From: Chelonoidis abingdonii
Lineage: Eukaryota > Chordata > Testudines > Testudinidae
Assembly (NCBI RefSeq): GCF_003597395.2
Contig: NC_133773.1
Coordinates: forward strand, 142,853,327-142,917,326
Reading direction: 5' to 3'
DNA length: 64,000 bases
Shown: one piece after another, positions 33,340-44,833 of the stretch
How the letters are laid out: every line of letters begins with the position of its first letter
Numbering within the stretch: position 1 is the stretch's first letter
Program-made: the position numbers and the translations under genes
The notes under the pieces: generated by a model
What the model was told of the DNA's origin: nothing
The model's input: only the letters and a program-made list of their open reading frames with translations
The model's database searches: none

Positions 33340-34452
33340 GTAAGGAAGCCTCTCAAAGGGGACCCTGTTGGGATACCATTAAGAAACTAGTTCCTACCAA
33401 CACCAAAGATTATTAAAATGGAAATAATTTTAAAAAAATCATGCGTACTTTTCATGGTTTACATTTTCTGTGCTCAGAGGAAGAGAGCAGACTTGTCCGT
33501 ATCTAGTCAATTTCACATTTGGATCAGCACAGTTCTGCAATGCTTGCAATACATGGGAATTTTTTTTTATAGTCTGTTTCCATTGGAACTTCATTTTGAT
33601 TTTATGGAAGTGTTTCTATTGGTTTATTTTAATTTCTGCAGAATTTTAAAATATAATACCACCTTCGGTTTTGTAAAAGCTTGGGCTTCCCAAAACTCTA
33701 TAAAAGTAGGGCCAAATTTGACCTGAACAGTGTCACAGTGTCCCTTTAAACGATGCTTGGCTTGCGCTCAGCCTCTGGCAAGTGTATGCTGCCGGCCTGG
33801 TGAGTGTAATTACAAACTGGGTTGTGGGGGGAAGGAGTTCAATCCAAGTTAGGTGTTTGGGCATTAATTACCCCCCTTCCCATTCCGCATCTGTCTGGCA
33901 TCTAGTTTCTTCACCATTATACTCTGGACCCTTGGGCCCTGTCTAGGCTATGGTTGAAGCCAAGCTAGTAAGAGGCTGATTTGAGGGACATGATCTCTGC
34001 TTCCTCCCTGCTAGAGGTGTTGTAAGCCAGTGCCTACCTTAGCAGAAACAGTAAGAGGTGACAGAGAACAAACTGTCTTGTGCTGTGCATGCTGGTAAAT
34101 CAACATTGAGGAGTCTTCCAGTATTTTCTTTTTATGAATAAGGGAACTGGTGATGGGTACGGGTGGGATGTTCCTCTGACTATTCGCTTCTAGCTGCAGA
34201 TTTCTCTCCAGGCCCAGTACAGTGCCATTTGTGAGTGATTATCTGGTTCTTCACTTGGCTGAAACGGTTGTATAACATGCAGTAAATGCTGGCTTGTTGT
34301 TTCATTGCATAACCCGGCCGAATATTAGAATTAATTTTGAAAGCATGGAACTGGAAAGCAGCTACCACACTCTAGGTTTTGCTGGGCGTGGTTCTTTTCC
34401 CTGTTAAATTTCTGCTTTTGTCCTTATTTTAATTCTTTCCTGTATTTTACAG
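33340..34452. other. EXOC6B intron between exons f and g
   Basis: 1.1 kb, GT-AG. No repeat or RNA gene was recognised. Confidence 0.5.
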
Positions 34453-34562
34453 CAACCGTTTCCAAAGAAGTTCCCCTTTTCTGAGTTTGTGCCTAAGGTT
34501 TACAATCAGATTAAAGAATTCATCTATGCCTGTCTAAAGTTCTCAGAAGATCTTCACCTGAG
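34453..34562 (+). CDS. EXOC6B: EXOC6B coding exon g (36 codons plus 2 nt)
   Basis: Acceptor tgtattttacag, donor gtacag (weaker than the neighbouring donors, which are GTAAG or GTGAG). Encodes QPFPKKFPFSEFVPKVYNQ then IKEFIYACLKFSEDLHL, ending with AG of a serine or arginine codon that is completed by C at 44722 (AGC, Ser). The KKFPFSEFVPKVYNQIKEFIYACLKF block is intact and favours EXOC6B. The following intron is about 10.2 kb. Confidence 0.94.
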
Positions 34563-37500
34563 GTACAGTATGAGATACTGATGATTGTTCATGTAAATAT
34601 GATAACTTTGCAATTTATATAGCTTCTTTCACTACAGGATGTCAAAGCACTTTATAAACATTCATTTTCTCCTTAATTCTCCATGCCAGTACAAATATTT
34701 GGGGTAGTCCCTTCTTGCCAGAGGACTGAGATGGTGCACTCCTTTTTAGTCGTGTGATATCCCATGCATATAAGGGGCTTGCCAGCTCTTGAAGAACAGC
34801 TGTGGCTGTTTCCATCTGGTGGAGCACACAGAATTTTGCCAGCTGCATAAAAAGTCAGATTTTTTTGGTAATGGCTGGTAGGACTTCATAGTGTGGGCAT
34901 AGCATGGCAGTCTCACATAGGGCTTCCTGGAATGCTTCCAGAGAAGGTTCTAGAACAGTTGTTGTCAAGTGCTAACCGTTAGGAGATCCTCCTTCCGAGA
35001 TTACTACAGTGGTAGGCAGTGTAGGCAGTAGGTGGCCTCCAATGGGTCTCTTCCCCTGCTCCAGGAACTCAAGGATAAGCTAAGCGCCACCCCTCTGGGT
35101 CCACATACTGTTCTTGGGCCCAAGGTCATGTCACAACACAAGGACCTACCTCCTGAAATCTCTGCCTTCCCAAGGCTCTCACTTACCCTCCTCCAGGGGA
35201 CACCCTCCCATACCTACTGAGTTCACCAACTAGCTTCCTCCTCCAATGACTCGTTTCCCTTATTTTTGTTTTCACCACTCATGCGCCATGCGCTCCAAAG
35301 AAGCTTATGGTGACAAGCTCTGTGGTATCAAAACCAGAAATGTGTGTCACCATCTTGGTCCAGCAGCATGGGTGCACAATTCAAGAATAGCAGCAAGTCC
35401 TCCACCCCCTTTCCCATCCATCAGCGTCACTTAATGCCCTCTCCTTAATACCAGTTTATGTCCATGCTCAACCGTTCCTCTTCCCTTAATTAAGTTGTAC
35501 ATCCAGCAGCCTCTCCTCCCCTCCCATTTCCAGTTTGGAAAAGGTACCTGCCAATACATCCACTCAGCAAAGAGAGTCTGCTCTAAAGCGTGCCTCGGAA
35601 ACATCAGGTATCACTCTCCAGGCACCTAGCTACTAAACCTGTTCGGCTAGGGCAGTGCTTGTGTAGACAGCCATCATGGAGACTGAGTCCAGGACTCCAA
35701 AGCTAGAAGCTTGGGTCTCTATCACGTGAGCTAACGGAGAAATTTCTCTAGCTGGTAACTGGAATTAACTCCTAGGAATTACATGAAGCCCTATTAGAGA
35801 AGAACTTTTAGCATTTCACCTGGCTTTGGTGAGCCAACAAGCACCTTATACATAGTGTCTGACATCACCAAAAAGATGCAAAATTCTCCACCTTCTGGAG
35901 GGAGGAGCTATACCCAAGAGTCTAGATTTGCAGAAAGTTCTCAGTGAATGAAAAGAAAAAAAAAAAAATCAAATAGGAGAAGTTTCCCATTCAAGCCTCC
36001 CAGCACCCCAGTGAGGAAAGTAAGTAGTATTTATGCCAATTCTAAACTAAGCCCAGAGTGATCAAGAAACTTGCCTACGGTCACAAAATGTTGCAGTTCC
36101 AGAGCCAGGAATAAAACTCAGGAGTTCCACTCCATAGTTCTCTGATCTAACTACGGGATCACATGCACTCTAAGCTGAATACTCAGATGCCTTCAGAACA
36201 TGTTTTCCGTGAGCTCTGTGGTTTTGGAAGGCTTGACTTCTCCCAAACAAGTTGTCTCAGTTTTTTTCCATGGGATTTTATAAATAAACAAATGAAATTT
36301 GAATCTATTTTTTAAGTATCCTACAAAATTTCTTTGTTTACTATCCTCCCTCCCTGCCCAGGTGCCTTGATGCTATTTACACAAGTGTTTTTGTGTCTGT
36401 GGAAGCCTGGAGAACAATTATACAACCTAGTAATTATAAGTTGGGCCATGCTTACGCACAGTAATATATTTAACTTGCAGAAGGTGCATAAATAAATGGT
36501 GAATTCTCACTGGAAGGGCAAGAAAGGGTTCCTTCTTCCCTAATGCCTGTGTACAGTATACAGGTAGCTAGGTGTTGTGCAGTATGTGGATGTTCCCGAT
36601 CCTTTGCCACTTCAAGTCCTGGGCACTGCTGGAGGCTGGATATCACACCAATAGCCCAATCTTCTACAACAGTGCTATTGGGGATGCCTGCAGGCTAAGC
36701 TTTTCCAGAGTCTGGAGAATGCTCTATAGGGATGGAATAGCTGTCTTGTTTGGTCTGGGCTTCAGTTCCTAGAGAAGTCACCATTCTCTCTGTGTCCTGC
36801 TATGGAAGCTCAGATCCAGTGTCTGCCTTCTCACTGTCAGTCCCAGAGTTTAATCATCTCATGGCAGAATGCTGTTATTGGTGGGCCTGACAGGTGTTAA
36901 CCCATGGGTTGCCATTAAATATTTAGGCTTCTGAAGCTAGCTTGCCCTCTGCTCTTTTTGCAAAATGGTCCTGTTTCACAGAGCTATCAGATTCATTTAA
37001 CTCCTCCAGTGGTGCTTGCCTTGGAGGAGTGCAGCTAAGTGCTTTGTGCTCTTAACCATTACTGAAATGATTAGGTTTGTCAGAGAATGGAAGAAAAGTG
37101 TTCTCCTGGGTACCACCTCAGGGGCTCCCCATGGACAAGTTATTAAAATTCCTTTCAACTTAGGAGATTTCATCCTTTTTTTGAGGAGTGCTTTTGGGCA
37201 AGGGGAAAGGAGTGGAGCTGGTGTGTTTTTCCATCCAAACATAGTGAATATTTCTCTGAAAACTCCTACTGACACTTTCTTCATTTCACTCTGACAGTTT
37301 GAATGAGTTTTTATTAGGAAGTTTGGCTGCAAAGCCAGCAGCAAGTTTTCTTTCTTTCTCTTTCTTTTTCTTCCTCGGTTGTCATTTACTTTGCACCCTG
37401 GAGTGATTGGGGTCAGGCTGTCAATCACAGCAGGCATGAAGGTCATGGCTACTGTTATGGGATATGGGACATCAGCTATCATTAACATAGACAGTTCTCT

Positions 37501-37959
37501 TAAGTACTCTGTAGTCTTTTCCTGAAGAATAAACCCTGCAGCAGAAAACATATCATATTTTTAATTATTATTCTAAGCCAACTCCTTGTATTTTTTGGAC
37601 AGAAATAATCTCCTTTTATAATGAGGTGATTATGAAAGATGTTTAAAATATTTAAAGACCTGTCTTATTTTTAACAGCTTTCGCGGGTGTGCACACTTTT
37701 TGTTTTGCTTTATTATTTCAATTTAAAACTTTGTTTTAAAATATTTCTTCATTGGGATAAGCCTGAGGCATATTTTAGAGATTCTTCTCTAGAAAGTTGT
37801 CTTAAACACTTCCACTGGTTTAAAAGATGTCACCAATTCTATTGGAATTTCCCATTTTAAAGATATTCCTTATCTTTGGAACTAACAGAATTTTTGAGAC
37901 AGGTGGAAACCTTTAAATGTGTCAAAGGGTTGTCTAACAGGACTCTGATTGTACAAACA
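34563..37959. other. EXOC6B intron, left part, with old SINE traces
   Basis: Near 34610-34680 is a short ancient repeat tail (caaagcactttataaacatt). A MIR-like SINE is at about 36000-36180 (gatcaagaaacttgcctacg, gttgcagttccagagccagg). Minus-strand 36997-37551 is open for 184 codons but has no recognisable domain and is not called a gene. The rest shows nothing. Confidence 0.45.
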
Positions 37960-38065
37960 TAGGACCCAATCTCTGCAGACATGTAGGGGCAATTTTTAAA
38001 GTGCCCAAGTGATTTAGGAGCACAAATCACGTTGCTGTCATGGGGCTTGAGCTTCTAAATCACAT
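37960..38065. repeat. Short interspersed repeat shared with 46590-46690
   Basis: agtgcccaagtgatttagga here and aggtcacttaggagccaag at 46590-46690 belong to the same family, related to the ...ttaggctcctaaatcacttagg... repeats of sauropsids. It is small and probably self-complementary when complete. Confidence 0.45.
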
Positions 38066-38066
38066 A

Positions 38067-38349
38067 GGGCTTGTCTACTGTCCAAGTCAATATAAGTTAT
38101 GTCATTCAGGGGTGTGAAAAAACCATCTCCCTGAGCAACATAACTTACATCGACTTAAATCAGTGTCTACACTGCGCTATGTTGGCAGGAGACGCTCTCC
38201 TTGACATGGCTTCCGCCTCTCATTGACGTGCAATAATTACCTCAACAAGAGAACACTCTCCCATAGATTGAATGTGTCTTCACCAGACATGCTAAATCAG
38301 CATTACTGCATCAGCAGTACCAATTTAGCACAGTAGTGACAACAAGCCC
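38067..38349. mobile_element. MITE with GGGCTTGT ends
   Basis: Begins gggcttgtctactg and ends gacaacaagccc, an imperfect terminal inverted repeat. The interior (caggggtgtgaaaaaaccat, ctccctgagcaacataactt, gtctacactgcgctatgttg) is a repeat commonly seen in turtle introns. 283 bp, no transposase. Confidence 0.65.
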
Positions 38350-39805
38350 CTAGTCTCTTTTGAAAATCCCATTCTTAAGCAGCGGTGTAACTTTACTCAC
38401 ATGTGTAACCCCACTGAAATCAATGTTACTCATGTGCTGAAGTGCTTGTAGGATCTAACCTATATGGAGAACAATACGAGAAATAATCCATTTTATACTA
38501 TTGAATATAGCCAAGGAGTCCATCATATTATTTCAGTCTATAAGTCTGTTTCCAAGTACATTTTTAATACGTGAACACATCACACTGTAGGAAAAGGGAG
38601 AAAAAGAGCACAGATACCACCATGGTGGGCACTAATATAAAAGCCTAAGATGTTCTGTAGCTGGAACTCCACTGAGACCAAACTTAAAAAAAACACCAAA
38701 AAAAACCCCTAAAACACCAGTATATAAATATTACAAATACAGAGACCTTGCCCTGAGGAGTTTAGATATAAAGAAAAAGGAGGCAAATTTTCCATTCCCG
38801 GTGATTCGAACAGTTGTCTCGTTCCTAGATAAGTAGGGCTGGGCATTGCTGGTCAGGAGGGAATCCTGTTGGTGGGGCAGTATGGAAAATCCTGTACTGC
38901 TGCCTTTCTGCTTACTGTCTGTGCCTGGATTTACTTGCTCTGGGGATAAACAGAGGCCTCCAGGGTTATCAGCACAGCAACTTTCACCACCACTGGAATG
39001 GCTCAGAAATAAAAGGAAAATATGCTGAATGTCCCTATTAGCCAGGGTCACTGAGCACTTACCCACCCTAAAAATGAAGGGGGTGTGGGGTGTGTGTGTA
39101 AAGTCCTTCATTTTGATGTCTCCAGATGCTGTTCTGCAACTGAGCCACTCTGAGATACCACTGTGGTAGGTGCAGTGTAAGAGCCTGAGTAGAATAGAAA
39201 CCCAACTTGAATGTAGAGTTTACCCACAAGAAAGTCATGTAAATGGATCTTGTATAGCATGTGGAATATTTGAATAGTGTTGTTACTAATAATCGAATCT
39301 TATTTCTGTGGGGTTCAAAACCAAACTTCCAGCAGCCTTATCCAAAATATAACGAAAACTGAAGAATTTAAACAGGCAATGTTGCCAGCTATCTGAATGA
39401 CCATTAAAGAGAGTTTGGAAATGGTACCATATTCCATACTAACAACCCATCACTTACCTTATTTGTGTCACAAATTGATGTATTCTTGCATCAAAGTAGG
39501 AACTGGAGCCAGACAGCATAATATTAGGGGACCGAAAAAGAGAGAGCGGCTAGTTTTGAAATGCTTTGAAGATGTAAAGCACGTGTAAGTGCTAAGCATT
39601 GGTATTGAGAATTAGCTGTTTATATACTAAAGGCTTTTGTTGAAATGTCGTTGCTGGCTTTAACGGTGATGTTAGTGATGATACTAAACCATCAATTTTC
39701 AAAGCATTTTGTCCTATTCCAGCTAGCTTGAGAAAAGTGATGCAACAACCCTCGTGCAGAAAGTATCGTCCGTGCCAAAGCATTGTGAATATGCTGCTAG
39801 GATCA
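38350..39805. other. Intronic sequence, nothing definite
   Basis: A short palindromic-family-like piece at 38385-38460 (cccactgaaatcaatgttac). The minus-strand open frame 38731-39111 (126 codons) has no recognisable domain. Confidence 0.4.
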
Positions 39806-40645
39806 TAGACTCAAAGATCCCAGCGCCAGAAGGGACCCTTGTGATCCTCTATTCCAGGGGTAGGCAACCTATGGCATGGGTGCCGAAGGCGGCACGTGAG
39901 CTGATTTTCAGTGGCACTCACACTGCGCAGGTCCTGGTCACTTGTCCGGGGGGCTATACATTTTAATTTAGTTTTTAAATGAAGCTTCTTAAACATTTTA
40001 AAAACCTTATTTACTTTTCATACAACAATAGTTTAGTTATATATTATAGACATATAGAAAGAGACCTTCTAAAAACATTAACATGTATTAGTGGCACACG
40101 AAAACTTAAATTAGAGTGAATAAATGAAGACTCGGCACACCACCTCTGAAAGGTTGCCGACCCCTGCTTTAATCTGACCTCCTGCATAATGGGCCAGATA
40201 ACTTCCTCAAAATATTTTTTGAACAGAGCATATCTTTATAAAAAACATCCAGTTTTGATTTAAAAATTGCCATTGCTGAAGAATGCACCAGACCCTTGAT
40301 AAATTGTTCCATTGATTAATTACCTTCACTGTTAAAAAATTGTGCCTTATTTCCAGTTTCCATTTGTCTAGCTTCAAACTCCAGTGACTGGATCTTGTTA
40401 AACTTTTTTGTTAGATTGAAAAGGCCATTATCAAATATTAGTTCCCCTTGTAGGTACTTACAGAAAATGATCAAGTCGCCCCTTAACCTTCTCTTGGTTA
40501 TATTCAAGGATCTCGGTCTATTAGCTTATCACTATAAAGTGTTATCTAATCCTTTAATCATTCTCATTCCTCTTCTCTGAATCTTCTCCAGTTGATCAAA
40601 ATCCTTTTGGGACATATACGCATAAAGGCCATGATCAAATTGCTG
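39806..40645 (-). mobile_element. CR1 LINE 3' region (antisense) interrupted by a hAT element
   Basis: Starts gatcatagactcaaagatcc (complement of a CR1 3' end) and resumes after the hAT insert with aatctgacctcctgcataat, then attgattaattaccttcact, gatcaagtcgccccttaacc and ctcttctctgaatcttctcc, the classic antisense CR1 3' UTR and ORF2-end text. No open frame of note. Confidence 0.85.
39847..40174. mobile_element. Non-autonomous hAT element inside a CR1
   Basis: The element is 39855-40166 (312 bp). The ends CAGGGGTAGGCAACCT and the complement of CAGGGGTCGGCAACCT form a 16-bp inverted repeat with one mismatch. The 8-bp flanks CTCTATTC and CTTTAATC match at 6 of 8. The interior text (gtgccgaaggcggcacgtga, gcacaccacctctgaaaggt) is a very common turtle hAT family. 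Confidence 0.85.
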
Positions 40646-43600
40646 GACCCCTAAACCCTGATGGCAAGGCCATGTTTTAACTAAATAAGGAACTTTCGTA
40701 TAGTGCACAGCTTACATGTTGGCTAAGTTGTTTAAATAATAAAGTATAATTAATTTCAAAAAGGGCTTTTTCCCATCCTCCCTTTTTCTAGCTAAAACTC
40801 CTAAAACAGCAAAACGGACAGTGTTCAAAGTAAACAGAAAACTCACTGTCATCCAAATTTGTTACAGTTGTTACTCTGGCAAAATAGTCTCATGTCAATA
40901 CAGTCTCCACTGATCACAGTCCTACAGAATGGCCTCCATGCAGGTTTCCCGAAGACATCTGCTGTGCAATGCAACAAGAACAGAGGTGTGGGAAGTTTGC
41001 TCTCCTGCCTGCATGCAAGTTGAGCAGCTCATGTCGAGTCATAACATGGTCCCTGGTTTACAGGGATTCAGCCATGTGACTCTAATGGGAGCTCATGGGC
41101 AAGAAGCCCTCTCTAAAATTTCATTTCTACCAGCTTGCCACCCACCACTACTCTCAGCTTCCATTCAGTGATTGAAAAATAGGAGAAATGAACGCTGGAA
41201 CCAACAAGAAGCTGCCTAACTTCAGCGATCCAAATGAGATGGTTTTTGTGGCACCCTCAGCCCTTCAGGCTGTACGTGCTACTCTCTTATCAATGTGGTT
41301 TTTCACCTCTCCCCCTGCAATCTCTGCAAGCCCTTCTCCACGTGTCGGGTCCCTCCTGGTCTGCTCTGACACTGATGATCAGCTGTGCTGTGTTAACAGG
41401 ATGGGCAGGGATGATGTCCCTAGCTTCTGTTTGCCAGAGACTGGGAATGGGTGACGGGATGGATCACTTGATCATTCCCTGTTCTGTTCATTCCCTTGGG
41501 GGCACCTGGCACTGGCCACTGTCAGAAGACAGGATACAGGGCTAGATGGACCTTGCTCTGACCCAGTGTGCCCGTTCTTATTAACATGGGACATCATGAT
41601 AGAGAAAGCTGGTCATCCTCTGTACCAACAGTTAGCTTTATATTATGTAGTGCAGTGGCTTTATTTAATCCCTTTGCTTTTACCAGTTGTGAATTTTCCC
41701 TGGGGTGGCTCATATTATGATTGCTATATTTAATCTTTATATTGTGTGGTGTACGGAACCACAAGTAGCTTTGGATGGGAGGAGATGGGGAGCACTTTAT
41801 AAATAAAATGTACGTCCGTGATGGTGGATCCAACCACACTACAGAGAATCAGAGATAGAGATGGACCTGAAGCAAGAAGTTGGTGTCCGGATCCAAATGT
41901 CCATAGGGTTTTGGTTCTGTCCCGTCTCTTTATACAAATCAAATAAGGCTAGAAGGAGTTGAGGAATCAGAGGGAGTGCAGCAGGCAGGGACACGTGGTG
42001 AGGCTTCAGCTAGTAATGTGTAGTTTAAAATGGAACTTAGCAACTGTCAACAAGAGTCAAATCCTGTAAGGTACTGACTGTTCTGTGCTCCCATAGAAGT
42101 CAGTAGCAGATAAAGGTGCTTAGCACCTGGCAGTATCAGTGCCCGAAAGAGCAGATCCTAATCTGCATTAATCAGAAGAGATGTAACGGTTACCGGTGCA
42201 GAAGAGATCAACCTGCAGTGACAAGGCAGTCTGTTGGTGGGTACAGGTATTGGAGAGTGGCTACTGTGAGCATAGGTACTTACGCTAGCTTTCTTTCCTC
42301 CTTGGGGAAGATAAATAAGAACAGAGTCTCCTTTATCCCACTGAAATAAGAGCAGCTGTGCACAAAAATTACATCACTTGGATTGGGAGTTCTGGGATGG
42401 GAAGAGGCCTGCTGGCCCCATTAGCTTCTGCTGCCAGCACAGGTTTCAGTGAGCTGACATGCTGGATAGCAGAGTACAGAGCAAGGCTACCTAGCGCACA
42501 AGTGGACAGAGATAACTTGAAGGCTTTCTTTTGTTTACCATGTCATTTTCTCCTTTGTAATCTCTCCATTTGTCAGGTTAAACAGGGTAAGAAGCCAAAG
42601 GTCACAGGGTTGGTTTACCAGGAGCCCTAAAGTTATTAATGTTTCTGAACCTTCCAGTTTGAGATTTTCTTCACCAGCAGCTGCCTGTCATCCTGCTCTC
42701 TGAGATAAAGGCCATGTGGTTTCAGGCCTAATGTGATGCCGATGATAGATCAAAGGAGCCAACATTTCAGTCACTTTCCAAAACCTACTTCAAAAAGAAA
42801 AGATTATACCTAACTGGAGTGTGGGGGGAGGGAGGGAGAACAGGACTTTGGGGAGAGAAGGAGGAAGCTTCCCAGCAGCAGTTCAAGTGACCTGCAAAGT
42901 GGGGATATTTTTTAATAGCCTGCATATCCCTCTAGTATACTGAAAACACCCATTTAAAAATAAAGCCCAAAGCATTCTGACACCATTAAAGTGAACGGAC
43001 TTTGTCAATGTTATGAGTTATAATGGGGTTGTATTAATTATAAGTGGGTTTAGTTCAGGAAAAATATATGGGCCAGATTTTTCAAGGTAAGCATTGTGTG
43101 TGTGCATAAAGACCCCTCCAATCAATCCCATTATAGATAATCAGCAAGGTTTGAACAGGGGACCTACAGCACCAAAGACCTCTATCACTTGAACTAAAGG
43201 ATAGAGAACAGCCAGATAGCAGTAATAGCCTGTTCTCTTCTAGCGGGCCAGCCACTGCAGGTGCGTGCACCATGCACTTTGCCAGTGCATTACATATATA
43301 CCCTGTTATGCTTGCAAATAAGGTGTGGGGGTGTGTGTAAAAGACCTGACTTGCACAAGCATATCAGATATTAGTACATGTAAGTTTTGGCACACCCAAC
43401 TCTGTGTATGGGGTTTGTACATGGCCAGCTTTGAAAATTGGGCCCTATCGCTCAGTTTCTTGACCCATTACAAAGTCCATCATTTTAGAAACAAACATGC
43501 TTCTGTCCAGCACAGACCTGGCATCGATCACTTTGGTGCAAGTTTAGGTAAAATGCAGATATTGGGAATAATGGAGAACTGCATGCACTGCAAATAAAAG

Positions 43601-44280
43601 AGCAGATATTGAAAGGCTACTGCAGCATGGAGGCTGGATGTCTTTCTAATGAGTGGGTTAAAGAAATGGAAAGATTTCTGCAGCGCTGTTGGAGCAATGG
43701 AGGCAGCACATATTCCCTCTTTGCGCCTTTGTCTATGGGACTGACAGGGCTCAAGAAGACAGTGGAGGGTGGGGATTGTTCGGGATCCCAGCAACCAGCT
43801 CTGTTGAGGGTGGGTAGCTGGGTGGAGGGACTCACTCTCCTGGAGTCCTTTTCCCACCATGGCACAATCAACAGCTGTTCTGTCAATTGCTGTCACCTGC
43901 TGTGCTTCCTGGCTCTGCAGAGTACACAAAGGATAGATAATATTGCCTCCAGCAATGTTAGCTCTCCACAGCTTCTCCTCAGATCACAGTCTTGGCCAGG
44001 GGAAGCATTTCTGCTTAGCCACGGTCTCCCTTTCACCTGCAGCTTTCTCAGTAGGTTTACTCTACCTTGCTTTACTTGGGCATGGAAAGGAAGCATTGAC
44101 CCCAAGAGGAGGAGAACCAGTTCTAGGGACATTCTCCTAACCACCTGTGGAAATGCACAGTGCTGGCATGTTGTCACTTGTATGACATGATTGCATGAAA
44201 AGCAAGGACAATAGAAAACATTCGGGGAAAAAATCTGTTTTTATTTATATTAATACTTATCCAGATATTAAGAAGCTTCA
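40646..44280. other. Intronic sequence with one CR1-type 3' end
   Basis: At 41388-41584 is a sense CR1-like 3' end (ggatcacttgatcattccct, ggcactggccactgtcagaa, gggctagatggaccttgctc). The + strand 43609-44190 is open for 193 codons without any recognisable domain and is not called a gene. Other parts unremarkable. Confidence 0.5.
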
Positions 44281-44352
44281 CAAAACATACCTATAATATA
44301 TATATATATATAATATATATATATGCACGCACAGATGCACACACACACACGG
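44281..44352. repeat. TA/CA microsatellite
   Basis: Runs of (TA)n, a near-palindrome, followed by gcacgcacagatgcacacac type CA repeats. Confidence 0.95.
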
Positions 44353-44399
44353 CACTATTGAAGGGGTGGGCATTGGTACCAAGGAGTGCTAAGTATCCA

Positions 44400-44650
44400 C
44401 TGGGGGTAATCAGCACCTTTGCCAATTAGGTGCTGAAGTGCGAGGATGGTCGGTCCAGGCAAGAGGGTGCCAGGCTGGGATTCAGGAGACTTGAGTTAAA
44501 TTCCCTGCCTTTTCACAGACTCCTGATGTGACACTGGACAAGTCTCTTAATCGGTGTCTGCCTCACCTGTACAATGGTGATAACAGCACTTCTCTACCTC
44601 ACAGTGGGTGTTTTGAGGGTAACGATTGTGAGGTGCTCAGATGCTGTGGC
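44400..44650 (+). repeat. MIR-like SINE
   Basis: tcaggagacttgagttaaat, gacactggacaagtctctta, cctcacctgtacaatggtga and ctacctcacagtgggtgttt follow the MIR order. It ends only about 70 bp before exon h. Confidence 0.7.
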
Positions 44651-44721
44651 GCTGGGGGCGTTGGATTTTCCCCCTGCTTCAAAGCATTGTGCAAATTAAT
44701 TTTGTGAACTTTGTTTTTCAG

Positions 44722-44833
44722 CTCCACGGAGGTTGATGACATGATTCGAAAATCAACCAACTTGCTGCTGACTCGAATGCTGAGCAACTGTTTGCAGACT
44801 GTTATTAAGAAGAGAAACACAGGGCTGACAGAG
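44722..44833 (+). CDS. EXOC6B: EXOC6B coding exon h (1 nt plus 37 codons)
   Basis: Acceptor ttgtttttcag, donor gtaagg. The first base completes Ser, then STEVDDMIRKSTNLLLTRML followed by SNCLQTVIKKRNTGLTE, phase 0 at the end. STEVDDMIRKSTNLLLTR is near universal in vertebrate Sec15, while the second half appears more diverged from the mammalian EXOC6B I remember. The exon is complete and free of stops. It lies directly upstream of the 9-kb intron with the DIRS element. Confidence 0.94.

Noticed and set aside
38731..39111. 126-codon minus-strand frame as a gene
   Set aside because: No domain, no splice context and within the length range expected by chance in 64 kb.
44281..44352. Array of short repeats as CRISPR or satellite
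   Set aside because: It is a simple TA/CA microsatellite; the genome is vertebrate and no spacer structure exists.
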